From Verrucomicrobiota bacterium JB023 (GTDB lineage Bacteria > Verrucomicrobiota > Verrucomicrobiia > Verrucomicrobiales > Akkermansiaceae): 64,000 nt of DNA. Position numbers and translations under genes: made by a program. Below the pieces are notes generated by a model. The model was not told the DNA's origin, made no database searches, and saw only the letters and a program-made list of their open reading frames with translations. Shown in pieces: positions 44,637-53,631 of this stretch (positions are counted from its first letter, which is position 1; each line of letters begins with the position of its first letter). The DNA lies in contig JAUTCR010000050.1 in assembly GCA_030673895.1 (NCBI GenBank), positions 1 through 64,000 of the forward strand, written 5' to 3'.

Positions 44637-46937
44637 TCAATCAGCAATGATTTGCAGGAAGAGAGTTGGCTCGGCGCTGAGCGCTTCCGGAAGGGTGATG
44701 GTGACCGTTTCAATTGGCGACCCCATGTCCGACAGCACGGCATCCGGAGTGAAGGGAACAAAGCCGTCTTCCAGGCTAGTTGCGTAGGTATATTGGAAGT
44801 CCAGCCCGGTGAGGTCACTTGCCCGCCGGGTGTAGGAGAGAGTGCCTGAGGAAAGCTCGGCTAGGGAAGGGTAGGGACTCACCGAACCCGCCTTGGTGGG
44901 ATCGGTTCCGAAGGCGTATTCAGTCTCGTTGTCAGCACCATCCCCATCGTCATCATCGGCGGGCCCGCCGGTAAGGGCGAAGCTCGTCGACCACACATCA
45001 TAATCGGGAGTCGGACTGGTCCCGCCTAAGACAAGCAACATCCCCGGCCCCTTGATGAGCGGTGTGGTATTGGGAGCAGCCGAACCCTCGGCTCCCCATA
45101 GGCCGGCTTCGGCGGCGACTCCCGCCAACATCAAGGAGCCAACGCTATCAACGCCCTCATCATCCTCAGTTGTGGCGGCATCATCGATGAAGTTAAGGAC
45201 CAGGCTGGCTCCGTCGGCGATGGACACCGTCGCGGCATCATCAAAGCCAGCCTCCGCGACGACCAAGGAACCACCACTAACTATTGTCTCACCGGTGTAT
45301 GAGGTCGCGCCATCAAAGAAGGCGGAACCCGCACCTGTCTTCTCGAACGAACCCGCACCCGTGATGGGGAAGTCGAAGTGGAAGTCATTGTCACCGTCAG
45401 GAACAGAGACCTCAAGGTCGGACGCCAGGACAACCTCGACATAAATGATATTTTCTCCAGCATCCTGGACCGCCGAAATGAGGGTGTCCTCACCCTCAAT
45501 CAAAACACTTCCTCCCCGGTCATCGGAGAGAGTTTCACTATTCCGTCCCAGCCCCAATCCACTGAAGTGAACCTGTGAAGCTCGGAAAACCAGCTGGTTG
45601 TGGCAAGAGCTGAAGTCCGGCCCATCGGTCAGCGAGACCGTATGGGGACCATCAAAAATCAAACCACCGCCATTGTAATCCAAATGAATCGGGTGGCTCT
45701 CGCTGCCAAAATCACCCGTCACCGTCAACTCACCGGATCCATTCTTGGCAAGCTTGGCCCCGGCAATTTCCGTGGTGACCTCGCCAATGCTGGCCGTGAT
45801 GCCGGAATTTGTGCGGAAGATTCCTCCCTGGGAGCCGACGAGCTGTAAAGTATCAGAACTATTGGTCACCGTTCCTCCGGCCTCGAGACGAAATTCACCA
45901 CCTCCGGAAAGGATGATCCCGGACGTCGTCAGACTGCCTCCATCAACCTGGAGACTCCCGTCGGCCACATGAGTCGTGCCACTGCCAGTATCAACCGCGT
46001 TCTTGATTTCGAAGTCGCTGGCACCAGTCTTGATCAACTTAGTCGTTGCGAGGTTGCCACCTATGATGCCGAAAGTCGCGCTGCTATCATCCGTGATGAT
46101 ATAGACATCCCCCGCCGTCACTCCAGCCTCATCGATAAGGATATCGTCAGAGGTAGGAATAGCCACGTCGTCACCCGTCTGAAAAAGCAAGGCCGTACCA
46201 CTGATGGCGAAGTTCTGTTCTGTTAGGTTCCAGTTCGCACTCTCGCTGCCAGTCCACAAAAGCTCAGGGGTCAGCGAGGTGACCGAGCCGTTGAGAATCA
46301 GATCCGCGTCGAGGAAATCATCGTAATAAAGCTGATTACGAGAGGATGTCGTCCCTGTGGCGTTGGACGCCCGGAGACGAAAGTAATAGGTCTGCAAGGG
46401 GCTGATGACGAGATCCTCTCCGAAAAAAGTATTCTCATCGGCTACTTGAAAGAGACCCGTGCGATTGAATCCTTCCTCCAAGTCATCTCCCAAGTCGAGA
46501 GTGCCCGCATTCACTGGAGCCGAAAAGGCTGGGTCAGTATCATATTCCAAGTCAATTTGGGGCTCCAACCACTCACCTCCGCTCGTGTTAGCAGCCCGTG
46601 CAAATGCCCCGAAGAGAAGTGACTCCAGGGTGACCTCGCTGGTGACTCCCGCCGTCAGCGAGAATTGGATGTAACCTTCTCCACCCACGTAGCCCCTTGT
46701 CCTCCACGCGGAACTGTCCGAATCGCGAGTGTGGGTGACGCCGCCAGCCATTGTCACGTCAGACGCCGAGATCGCAGCATGCGAACTCTCGAGATCCACC
46801 GTATCACCACTGATCTGGAAATCCCATCTGGCGATCTCCTCACCGAAGAGGAAGGGAGAACCAATTATTGAAGAGGAAAGAAGAAGTTGCCTGAAGGCCT
46901 GAATTCGAAGCTTGGGAGAAAAGTCGTTTTTCTTCAT
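44637..46937 (-). CDS. Large secreted autotransporter-type beta-strand repeat protein
   Basis: 766 aa with a long signal peptide (RQLLLSSSIIGSPFLFGEEIA). The centre is a beta-helix-like solenoid with autotransporter-associated strand repeats (TSYTGETIVSGGSLVVAEAG, KNGSGELTVTGDFGSES, TLQLVGSQGGIFRTNSG). Near 650 comes an Asp-rich linker (GGPADDDDGDGADNETEYAFGTDPT) of the kind that precedes a final beta domain in verrucomicrobial surface proteins. No outer-membrane beta-barrel domain and no PEP-CTERM tail are present, so secretion and anchoring must use another route. Low-similarity family; function probably adhesion or surface layer. Confidence 0.82.
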   Translation of the reverse strand: MKKNDFSPKLRIQAFRQLLLSSSIIGSPFLFGEEIARWDFQISGDTVDLESSHAAISASDVTMAGGVTHTRDSDSSAWRTRGYVGGEGYIQFSLTAGVTSEVTLESLLFGAFARAANTSGGEWLEPQIDLEYDTDPAFSAPVNAGTLDLGDDLEEGFNRTGLFQVADENTFFGEDLVISPLQTYYFRLRASNATGTTSSRNQLYYDDFLDADLILNGSVTSLTPELLWTGSESANWNLTEQNFAISGTALLFQTGDDVAIPTSDDILIDEAGVTAGDVYIITDDSSATFGIIGGNLATTKLIKTGASDFEIKNAVDTGSGTTHVADGSLQVDGGSLTTSGIILSGGGEFRLEAGGTVTNSSDTLQLVGSQGGIFRTNSGITASIGEVTTEIAGAKLAKNGSGELTVTGDFGSESHPIHLDYNGGGLIFDGPHTVSLTDGPDFSSCHNQLVFRASQVHFSGLGLGRNSETLSDDRGGSVLIEGEDTLISAVQDAGENIIYVEVVLASDLEVSVPDGDNDFHFDFPITGAGSFEKTGAGSAFFDGATSYTGETIVSGGSLVVAEAGFDDAATVSIADGASLVLNFIDDAATTEDDEGVDSVGSLMLAGVAAEAGLWGAEGSAAPNTTPLIKGPGMLLVLGGTSPTPDYDVWSTSFALTGGPADDDDGDGADNETEYAFGTDPTKAGSVSPYPSLAELSSGTLSYTRRASDLTGLDFQYTYATSLEDGFVPFTPDAVLSDMGSPIETVTITLPEALSAEPTLFLQIIAD

Positions 46938-47219
46938 ATGCCAATGATCAAGATCACGATGACCATGCGTTTCTCATCCTTGAAATAAGATAGAGGGGCG
47001 CGTGTGTTGTCGCAGTGCAACATAGCAGTCGTTATGCCTGATTGCCCTGGGAGTGTCGGAACAGGCAATCCTCTCTTATGTTTGATTTTTTCGAAGGACG
47101 AATCCGTAAAGCTCTGAATCTTGACGAATTAGAGCATGTTGATTAGGTATCAAACCCAGTCAAAGGTGCGTTTCTCGATGATCATAACTAGCCCGAGAAT
47201 ACCGCTTAGGGTTTCAAAC
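46938..47219. other. Intergenic region upstream of the repeat-protein gene
   Basis: Together with the terminator that follows and the stretch to 47454, this is about 520 bp without a gene. A hairpin with 7-bp arms GATTGCC (47040-47046) / GGCAATC (47064-47070) is followed by a pyrimidine-rich run. The promoter of the large surface protein should lie near 46940-47030. No other structure was recognised. Confidence 0.4.
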
Positions 47220-47248
47220 AAAAAAAAGCGCTGGCAAAGGCCAGCGCT
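47220..47248 (-). terminator. Rho-independent terminator of the ars operon
   Basis: Perfect 9-bp stem AGCGCTGGC (47227-47235) / GCCAGCGCT (47240-47248) with a 4-nt loop. On the minus strand it is followed directly by a run of eight T. It lies about 205 bp beyond the last ars gene stop, in the right orientation. Confidence 0.8.
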
Positions 47249-47454
47249 GAAAACCGTCGATTCGATTGGATGCCTGAGTTTCAAAGAACCTCATCACCTG
47301 CGGGACGAAAACTGGACGGCTTCTCCGAGAGCATTATCGACGCAATCAAAAGGTGTTCGGGAATGACTGCACGGACTCTTTTCTATCTTTTGATGAAAGC
47401 AGACACCTCGAACCAGAATCAAATCTGATAGAGGAAGATACTACGGGAAGCAAT

Positions 47455-47925
47455 CTAACAGCAGCCGGAGCCAGGCGCGCAGCAGGCGTCTTGGTCTTCG
47501 CTTTTTGGCGCAATCCCGCAGACATCTTTGTCCAAGCAGTCCGTGTGCTTGGTGGTCAGAATAAGGGTCACGTGACCGTCTCCATTCGATTCGATACTCT
47601 CGATGGGAAAGTTGGACACGTAAGGATACTCGACTTCGACCTCGACAGGCAACTGCTCGGTGGGAATGACCGGTCCACCATGGTCGAGGATCTTGAGGAA
47701 ACGGGAAACAGGGATTCGATGATCCACATCATCCGCGACATAAACTTGCAGTTGACACCTTCCCTCGTGCCGGATGGTGCCGCCGCAATCGATGAAATCC
47801 TTTTTCACGAAGGCCACCTCCGTGACATGGAAGTGAGCTGGGACGAGTTCTCCGTCGGGAAGCTTGATCTGCAATTGTTCGTCGTTGAAGGGAGCGATCG
47901 ATTTCTTTAGTTCTGCAATGGTCAT
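47455..47925 (-). CDS. DUF6428 protein of arsenic operon, Cys-rich tail
   Basis: 156 aa, soluble. The core LPDGELVPAHFHVTEVAFVKKDFIDCGGTIR and the segment LILTTKHTDCLDKDVCGI (both quoted within limits as positions 24-54 and 120-138) match DUF6428, a family I recall from ars operons. The protein ends in a Cys-rich tail, DACCAPGSGCC, with four Cys in 11 residues, plus earlier Cys in DCGG, DCLDKDVCG. These thiols could bind As(III), which is inference. It follows arsC by 6 bp and is the last gene before the terminator. Confidence 0.7.
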   Translation of the reverse strand: MTIAELKKSIAPFNDEQLQIKLPDGELVPAHFHVTEVAFVKKDFIDCGGTIRHEGRCQLQVYVADDVDHRIPVSRFLKILDHGGPVIPTEQLPVEVEVEYPYVSNFPIESIESNGDGHVTLILTTKHTDCLDKDVCGIAPKSEDQDACCAPGSGCC

Positions 47926-47931
47926 AAGTCG

Positions 47932-48369
47932 TTATTTTTCGATGTTGAGTGCCTCGCGATAGCCGTTCACATAGGCTGTTAGGGTGCGTCGAATTTGTTC
48001 GCGGGTTTCCCGGAAGACCTCCCTGACTTCGCTCTCGCTCCCAGTCGCATGAGCCGGGTCGTCGAAAGGCCAGTGATAGCGATTAACTTGGCCTGGGAAG
48101 GCCGGACACGCTTGGTCGGCATGGCCACAAACCGTGATGACGGTATCGATTCCTTGGTCAAGGAACTGATCCAGATGCTTGGAACTCTGTTGCGAGATAT
48201 CGATTCCAATCTCGCTCATGACCTCGATGGCCATGGGATGGACGTAGCCCGCGGGCTTGGAACCCGCGCTGTGGACGAGGAAGAGATCCCCAGCCATATC
48301 ACGAAGAAGACCCTCGGCGAGGTGGGAGCGGCAGGAATTACCGGTGCAAAGTATCAGGACGGATTTCAT
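47932..48369 (-). CDS. arsC: Arsenate reductase, thioredoxin-coupled (LMW-phosphatase fold)
   Basis: About 145 aa from ATG 48369. The longer frame to 48432 lies mostly inside arsR and is discarded. Reduces arsenate to arsenite. The phosphatase loop C8-TGNS-C13-R14 binds arsenate; Cys81 and Cys88 in [14 protein letters not shown] are the relay cysteines of the thioredoxin-linked class, and [11 protein letters not shown] closes the fold with its conserved DP. The gene starts 11 bp after the arsR stop. No arsenite efflux gene (acr3 or arsB) follows. Confidence 0.93.
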   Translation of the reverse strand: MKSVLILCTGNSCRSHLAEGLLRDMAGDLFLVHSAGSKPAGYVHPMAIEVMSEIGIDISQQSSKHLDQFLDQGIDTVITVCGHADQACPAFPGQVNRYHWPFDDPAHATGSESEVREVFRETREQIRRTLTAYVNGYREALNIEK

Positions 48370-48380
48370 AGCATGATTAT

Positions 48381-48656
48381 CTAACAGCAGATGCCAGGTT
48401 TGGTTTCGCAAAGCTCGGGGCGTCCCTGACAACAGTCTTCAACCAAATAGGCCAAAAGCTCTTTGACCGCCGGATTGGCAATGGAATAGACGACCGAACG
48501 TCCTTCCCGCCGGCTGGTGACCAACTGGGCATGGGACAATTCCTTCAGATGAAAGGAGAGAGTGTTCGCCGGGGTGTCGAGGGCCGCAGCCAGTTCTCCC
48601 GCAGGGAGACCGGTCGGTGACTCACGGATGAGGGCCCGGAACACCTGCAATCTCAC
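48381..48656 (-). CDS. arsR: ArsR-family transcriptional repressor
   Basis: 91 aa from GTG 48656. Winged helix: [38 protein letters not shown] (residues 3-40) with the recognition helix [10 protein letters not shown], then the wing [11 protein letters not shown]. The C-terminus has [18 protein letters not shown], clustered Cys likely to sense As(III). In-frame codons upstream encode the conserved start of the family (ETKQAVNCLAALAHP), yet that stretch contains no ATG, GTG or TTG before a TGA. Either the protein begins at this internal GTG, lacking helix 1, or a rare ATC start is used. The palindromic operator overlaps that upstream stretch. Confidence 0.85.
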   Translation of the reverse strand: MRLQVFRALIRESPTGLPAGELAAALDTPANTLSFHLKELSHAQLVTSRREGRSVVYSIANPAVKELLAYLVEDCCQGRPELCETKPGICC

Positions 48657-48698
48657 CGGGTGGGCGAGAGCGGCAAGGCAGTTGACTGCTTGTTTCGT

Positions 48699-48730
48699 TT
48701 CGATGATTCAACGATTGTTGAAATATCGAA
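48699..48730. promoter_or_regulatory. Nested palindromic ArsR operator
   Basis: A 32-bp two-tier palindrome: TTCGAT-GA-TTCAAC-GATT-GTTGAA-AT-ATCGAA. Outer arms (48699-48704 and 48725-48730) and inner arms (48707-48712 and 48717-48722) are both perfect. It lies just upstream of arsR, where an autoregulatory ArsR/SmtB operator is expected. Assignment is by position and symmetry. Confidence 0.75.
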
Positions 48731-48805
48731 TAATTCAAGGGTCAATTTGAAGAAGGATGACAGATTGGGGAAAAGAGGGGGGATTTTCCCAAGAAAATGG
48801 GTCGC

Positions 48806-49234
48806 TTAGAGGCGGCCCTCATCCGCGTCGATGTAATCCATGAAGGTCAGGATATCGTCACGTCCCTCGAAGCCGGACTCCCGGCACCGTTGCGAAAGCT
48901 TGTCAGCCAGATCATCCCGGAAGCCCCGGGTGTGCATGTAGGAGCGGAACCACTTGGTCTCTTCCTCGTCTCGTTTCACACCATTTGTCTTCGCCCAAGA
49001 GAGAACGGATTCGTTGCTATCCCCAGCCAAGACGCGGAACTTGAGGTCATCGTAATCGATCCCGAGGAATTGGCAGACCCAGAGGTCCATCCCTTTACCT
49101 AGATTCGCATGCAGTTCGTGATGAAGACGCCCATCCGCCTCGAGACGAATCTTCTCACACAGTCTCGGGAAGTGGGGGAGGTCATCGAGTTCTTCCCGGG
49201 GTGAGCAAGGGTAGGTGTCGTTCGTCATGCCCAT
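48806..49234 (-). CDS. DUF5069 domain protein
   Basis: 142 aa from ATG 49234 (an ATG at 49228 is an alternative); AGGCAGG lies upstream of the first. A longer frame reaches 49654 but only through antisense of asnS. Motifs: SPREELDDLPHFPRLCEKIR, LHHELHANLGKGMDLWVCQFLGIDYDDL, EETKWFRSYMHTRGFRDDLAD (quoted by segment). DUF5069 is small, soluble and common in Verrucomicrobiota, function unknown. It diverges from asnS and lies 75 bp upstream of the ars operator. Confidence 0.85.
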   Translation of the reverse strand: MGMTNDTYPCSPREELDDLPHFPRLCEKIRLEADGRLHHELHANLGKGMDLWVCQFLGIDYDDLKFRVLAGDSNESVLSWAKTNGVKRDEEETKWFRSYMHTRGFRDDLADKLSQRCRESGFEGRDDILTFMDYIDADEGRL

Positions 49235-49373
49235 ACCATTGAGCCTGCCTCGATGCACGGCAAGCGGGCTTTCCGGGAAATGAGGCACCTCAATTCGGCT
49301 AAACAGGACGCTCACTGCGGTAGAACGCGGATTGGGACTTTTCAGGGGCGCAAAAGCACGGAAACTGCCCTCC

Positions 49374-50732
49374 ATGCGCGAGTTGATCAAGAGAGTGTTG
49401 CAAGGGGACGAGGAGCGGTCCGCGGTAGAGATCGCGGGATGGGTCCGCACCCGCCGTGATGCGAAGGGTTTTTCCTTTTTGGAAATCAATGACGGTTCCT
49501 GCCTCAGTTCATTACAGGTGATCGTGGATGACGGCGTGCCAGGCTCCGAGCAGGTGAAGGACATGCTGACCGGCTCATCCGTGCGCGTTACCGGCGACTT
49601 GGTGACCTCCCCGGCCAAGGGCCAGAAGTGGGAGATGCGGGCCACCGAGGTCAAGCTGGTGGGAGCGGCTCCCGAGGACTACCCACTGCAGAAGAAGCGG
49701 CATTCGCTCGAGTTCCTTCGCGAAATCTCCCACCTCCGCCCGCGCACCAATCTGCATGGAGCCATCTTCCGGACACGAAGCCGTCTCGCTCAGGCCGTCC
49801 ATCGTTTCTTCGCCGAGCGGGACTTCGTTTACGTGCAGACGCCGATCATTACCGCCAGCGATTGCGAGGGCGCCGGAGAAATGTTCCGGGTGACGACGCT
49901 CGATGCCGAGAAGGGAGGTAAAGCCGAGGAGGACTTCTTTGAGAAAGCAGCTTACCTCACCGTCAGTGGTCAGCTCGAAGGCGAGACCTTTGCTTGCGCC
50001 TTGTCGAACATCTACACCTTCGGGCCAACCTTTCGCGCCGAGAACTCACACACCTCCAGGCATGCGGCTGAATTCTGGATGATCGAGCCCGAGGTCGCTT
50101 TCTGCGATCTCGAAGGTGACATGGACTTGGCGGAAGAGTTTGTCCGCGAAATGGTTCGGGAAGTCGTCAAGGAAATGACGGAGGACTTCGCCTTGTTTTC
50201 GAAATTCGTCGATAAAGGCCTCGAGCCTCGCCTGAGGCAGGTATTGGAAAAGCCGTTCAAGCGCATCACCTACACGGAGGCCGTCGAGATTCTGGAAAAA
50301 AGCGGCCGTCAATTCGACTACCCAGTCTCTTGGGGAGACAATCTGCAAAGCGAGCACGAGCGTTACCTAACAGAAGAGCACTTCAAGTGCCCGGTTACCG
50401 TTTACAACTACCCGCGCAGTATCAAGCCTTTCTACATGCGCCAGAATGAGGACGACAAAACGGTTGCCGCCATGGACTTGTTAGTCCCGGGAATTGGCGA
50501 ACTGGTGGGAGGCAGCCAGCGGGAAGAGCGCTATGACCGACTCAAGAAGGCGATGGACGATCACGGTCTGAGCGAGGGATACGATTGGTATCTCGACCTC
50601 AGGAAGTATGGCTCGGTTCCTCACGCTGGTTTCGGTCTCGGCTTCGAGCGTTTGCTAATGTTTGTGACAGGTGTGGCCAATATTCGCGACGTGATCCCTT
50701 TCGCGAGAACGCCGGGGAATTGCGAATTCTGA
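49374..50732 (+). CDS. asnS: Asparaginyl-tRNA synthetase
   Basis: About 452 aa from ATG 49374 (MRELIKRVLQG); the frame from 49332 adds 14 unlikely residues. Class IIb synthetase charging tRNA-Asn. N-terminal OB-fold anticodon-binding domain (VEIAGWVRTRRDAKGFSFLEINDGS), motif 2 region TFRAENSHTSRHAAEFWMIEPE, and motif 3 HAGFGLGFERLLMFVTG with the class terminus IRDVIPFARTPGNCEF. The C-terminal PG-x-CEF is the AsnRS form. Length is normal. It converges with the exonuclease-ligase gene. Confidence 0.97.
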   Translation: MRELIKRVLQGDEERSAVEIAGWVRTRRDAKGFSFLEINDGSCLSSLQVIVDDGVPGSEQVKDMLTGSSVRVTGDLVTSPAKGQKWEMRATEVKLVGAAPEDYPLQKKRHSLEFLREISHLRPRTNLHGAIFRTRSRLAQAVHRFFAERDFVYVQTPIITASDCEGAGEMFRVTTLDAEKGGKAEEDFFEKAAYLTVSGQLEGETFACALSNIYTFGPTFRAENSHTSRHAAEFWMIEPEVAFCDLEGDMDLAEEFVREMVREVVKEMTEDFALFSKFVDKGLEPRLRQVLEKPFKRITYTEAVEILEKSGRQFDYPVSWGDNLQSEHERYLTEEHFKCPVTVYNYPRSIKPFYMRQNEDDKTVAAMDLLVPGIGELVGGSQREERYDRLKKAMDDHGLSEGYDWYLDLRKYGSVPHAGFGLGFERLLMFVTGVANIRDVIPFARTPGNCEF

Positions 50733-50755
50733 GAAACCTGCCTTGGTCTGGTCGC

Positions 50756-53440
50756 CTAGACGAGGGCCCTTGCCGACTGCAGGGTATCGATATCCTCAGG
50801 TCCTTTGTCACGGCGAATCGACTTGATGCGCGGGAAGCGGAGAGCCAGGCCGGAGTTATGCCTCTTCGATGGGTTGATCGAATCGAATGCAATCTCGAGA
50901 ACCACCGTTGGTTCGACCCAATGGACGCGTCGCTTCTTCTCAACGGTGGTTCGCTTGAAGTGCTCGGTGAGCTCTTCAATCTCCTCATCGGTGAGACCTG
51001 AGTAGGCCTTGCCCAAGGTGAGGAGAGTTCCCGTCGTTTGGTCTCTCACTGCAAAGGTATAATCCGAGAGCAGTTCAGCCCGTTTGCCATGCCCTTGCTG
51101 GGCGGCGACGACGACGCAATCAAGAGTAGGCATCACTCCCTTGAGCTTGAGCCAGGACTTGCCCCGCCTCCCCGGCGAGTATCCAGAGGTCGGATCCTTG
51201 GCAATGAGTCCTTCGTGGCCTTGCCCCAGTGATTCCTTGAAGTGGCTCTCAATCTCCTCGACCGTCCGGGCCTGGTGCAGCTCGATACGATGAAAGGGCT
51301 CGGCCAAGACAAGTGACTCAAGCTTCCTACGACGTTCCAGATACGGGAAATCCAGTAGGTCTTCTCCCTCCAACCAAAGGAGGTCGAAAGCCACGAAGCG
51401 GACCGGAATGGCTTCCCCGAGGAAAAGATCGCCCTGATGCCTTTTGCGTCCCAGCCGCTTCTGGAGGTCGAAGAAGTTGAGCTGCTTGCCCTCCGCGAAG
51501 GCAATGAGTTCGCCGTCCAAAAGACAGGCTTGCTCGAGCTTGTCTCGCGCGGCGGTGAGAATCTCCGGAAATTCATCGTCCAGCGCTCTCAAGTCGCGGG
51601 AATAGAGCGAAACCCGATCTGCGGTGACGTGCAGCTGAGCCCGGATGCCATCGTATTTGGGCTCGAGGTAGATTGCCTTGGGCTCCTCCGCCTCACCGAA
51701 GCGATTGAAGATGGCTGCAGCGGTTTGTTCGGGGGAGGCGAGCATGGGCGAGAGGGGGGAGTGCGGCCGCAAGCTGGCTTCACCCAGCCGTCCGTCCTTC
51801 GCTAGCAGTGCGACCTCGGGGAGACTCCCCAAGAGCATATGGGCGCGGCGGACCTCGCCGCCTTCGACCGAAAAGGCTTCGGCGATCCCTTCTTCCAGGA
51901 GTCCGGCCTTCAAGCCGGCGCGCAAGTCTCCTGTGAGTAGGCGGACAAGTAGTTCCGCCTCTCGTGGATGCAGCTTCCTAAAGCCATCCGCCAGCAGGCT
52001 CACCTTCTGTAGCGAACTGGGATGACTCTTGAGTTGGGTGAACAGTTCAGAGAACTCCTCCAGCTGAGTCCAAGTTGGTTTGCCCACGGGGTGCTGCTCC
52101 AGCATGAGTCGAGTTGTCCGGGCAGCATCAGCTGTCGCCGAGGAGACCTGTCGATAACGGGCGGTCGGCGCCTTGGTCGCCTCGAGAAGAGCTTGGCGAA
52201 TGATGGCTGTTCCGAGGGCCAGCGCACTCCCATCCGGAAGGAGGCGGTGGGAAAGAAAGGCCACGGTGTCTTGGAGACGTTGATCAGGAAGTTCACGGAG
52301 ATGGTCGGCCAAGAGGGCGACTTTACGAAGCCGGGAGGACGAGGCGGTCACCTCGTCGACGAGGGTGGTGAGGTCGGCAATTTCAGTCTGACGCAGCGGG
52401 ATCGGCTTCCTCTTAATCGCATTGGCAGCTGGCTCGGGCTGTTTGGCCAGAGGCAGCTCGATCTGGTCATCGCCGGTGAAGGACCAGGCTTCGAAGCCAT
52501 GGTGGCGGAGGGTGGCGGCGAACTCCCTGGTGTAGCCGTGAATTGTGTAGATGCGGCGGGGACGCACCCGCTGGACCGTCTCGAGGAGGGCGGGGTAGTC
52601 CGCGTGATCGGAGAGTGGGTAGGCCTCGTCGGTTTGATAACGGTATTTTGCCCCCGGACTCATTGCCCAGCCTGACAGCATGGCCACGCGCCGATTCTTC
52701 AGAGACCGGATTTGCTTGGAACGCACCGCGTTGGGTGGCGCGACCAGGACATGACCGGCCGGCAGCTGGCCTTCGTATCGATCAGGCACCTCGATCGGGG
52801 AGCCAGCTTCAGCGCAAGCGCGCGACATTTCGTGGACGGACTTGTGGGCGAGGACGGGAATACGGTGATGATGCAGGAGGGCGATAGCCTCCTGCGCCTT
52901 GCCCAGAGAATAACCCAGGAGGATGGGTGGAGCCCCCTCGTCCAAGGTGCTACGGACGAAGTGGAGAATGGCGGACTCAATCGCCGCCTGAGGAGGGAAG
53001 ACGTAGCTGGGTAGCCCGAAAGTGGTCTCCATAATCAGGGTATCCGCCTGCACCAACCGCGCGGGTTGGCAGGTCCGCGACGGCCTGAGCTTGAAGTCGC
53101 CGGTGTAGAGGAGGGTGGCCTTCGTCTGGCGGTCGGTAACGTGCAGCATCGCCGAGCCAAAGATGTGGCCGGCGGGGAGGAGGCGTAAGCGATGACCATT
53201 GAAGTCGAGGGGGACATCAAAGTCGATTGGCTGAAGCCGTTCCTCCGCGACGTTGAAGCGATCCTTGAGAAGTCGCGCCGTCGCCGTCGAGCAGATGATG
53301 CGCTCATGCCGAGCAAAGTGGTCGGCGTGAGCGTGGGAAATAAAGGCCACTGACTGGGGGCGATGAGGATCGAGAGCAAGCCCGGGACCGGGCAGATGAA
53401 GATGGGGTGATGTGATGAGCTTGACCTCCGCGCCGGGCAT
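50756..53440 (-). CDS. Fusion: MBL-fold DNA exonuclease and ATP-dependent DNA ligase
   Basis: 894 aa, two enzymes in one chain. Residues 1-335 are a beta-CASP-type metallo-beta-lactamase nuclease: SHAHADHF Zn motif, LPAGHIFGSAML, LLYTGDFKLRPSRTC, YSLGKAQEAI, PLSDHADY and IHGYTREFA. This corresponds to the 'ligase-associated exonuclease'. Residues about 360-894 are an ATP-dependent ligase: an N-terminal DNA-binding domain, EPKYDGIRAQLH near 593 with the adenylated Lys, LLDGELIAFAEG near 643, GLIAKDP near 743, SWLKLKG near 763, then an OB-fold. In other bacteria these are usually separate neighbouring genes with a helicase and a phosphodiesterase, neither of which is here. Likely DNA repair. 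Confidence 0.92.
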   Translation of the reverse strand: MPGAEVKLITSPHLHLPGPGLALDPHRPQSVAFISHAHADHFARHERIICSTATARLLKDRFNVAEERLQPIDFDVPLDFNGHRLRLLPAGHIFGSAMLHVTDRQTKATLLYTGDFKLRPSRTCQPARLVQADTLIMETTFGLPSYVFPPQAAIESAILHFVRSTLDEGAPPILLGYSLGKAQEAIALLHHHRIPVLAHKSVHEMSRACAEAGSPIEVPDRYEGQLPAGHVLVAPPNAVRSKQIRSLKNRRVAMLSGWAMSPGAKYRYQTDEAYPLSDHADYPALLETVQRVRPRRIYTIHGYTREFAATLRHHGFEAWSFTGDDQIELPLAKQPEPAANAIKRKPIPLRQTEIADLTTLVDEVTASSSRLRKVALLADHLRELPDQRLQDTVAFLSHRLLPDGSALALGTAIIRQALLEATKAPTARYRQVSSATADAARTTRLMLEQHPVGKPTWTQLEEFSELFTQLKSHPSSLQKVSLLADGFRKLHPREAELLVRLLTGDLRAGLKAGLLEEGIAEAFSVEGGEVRRAHMLLGSLPEVALLAKDGRLGEASLRPHSPLSPMLASPEQTAAAIFNRFGEAEEPKAIYLEPKYDGIRAQLHVTADRVSLYSRDLRALDDEFPEILTAARDKLEQACLLDGELIAFAEGKQLNFFDLQKRLGRKRHQGDLFLGEAIPVRFVAFDLLWLEGEDLLDFPYLERRRKLESLVLAEPFHRIELHQARTVEEIESHFKESLGQGHEGLIAKDPTSGYSPGRRGKSWLKLKGVMPTLDCVVVAAQQGHGKRAELLSDYTFAVRDQTTGTLLTLGKAYSGLTDEEIEELTEHFKRTTVEKKRRVHWVEPTVVLEIAFDSINPSKRHNSGLALRFPRIKSIRRDKGPEDIDTLQSARALV

Positions 53441-53631
53441 GACGTGTCAGGGTAGCCTTGATGTCGAGAATTGGCATGGCGAAATCGAGACTTCCTCTCA
53501 TTATCGCCGCGCAAAGAGCCGTGCCTTGTGTCAGTATCTGACGAGATTGTTACCGAGCGGGAATTCCTCGCAAGGGGCAGCCAGGCACAATGATGCTGCC
53601 GTTTTCGACCTGCAATTATTTAAACCGCCTT

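Noticed and set aside
49235-49654. N-terminal extension of the DUF5069 frame
   Set aside because: Runs antisense through the start of asnS and has no conserved residues; DUF5069 proteins begin at about the chosen ATG.
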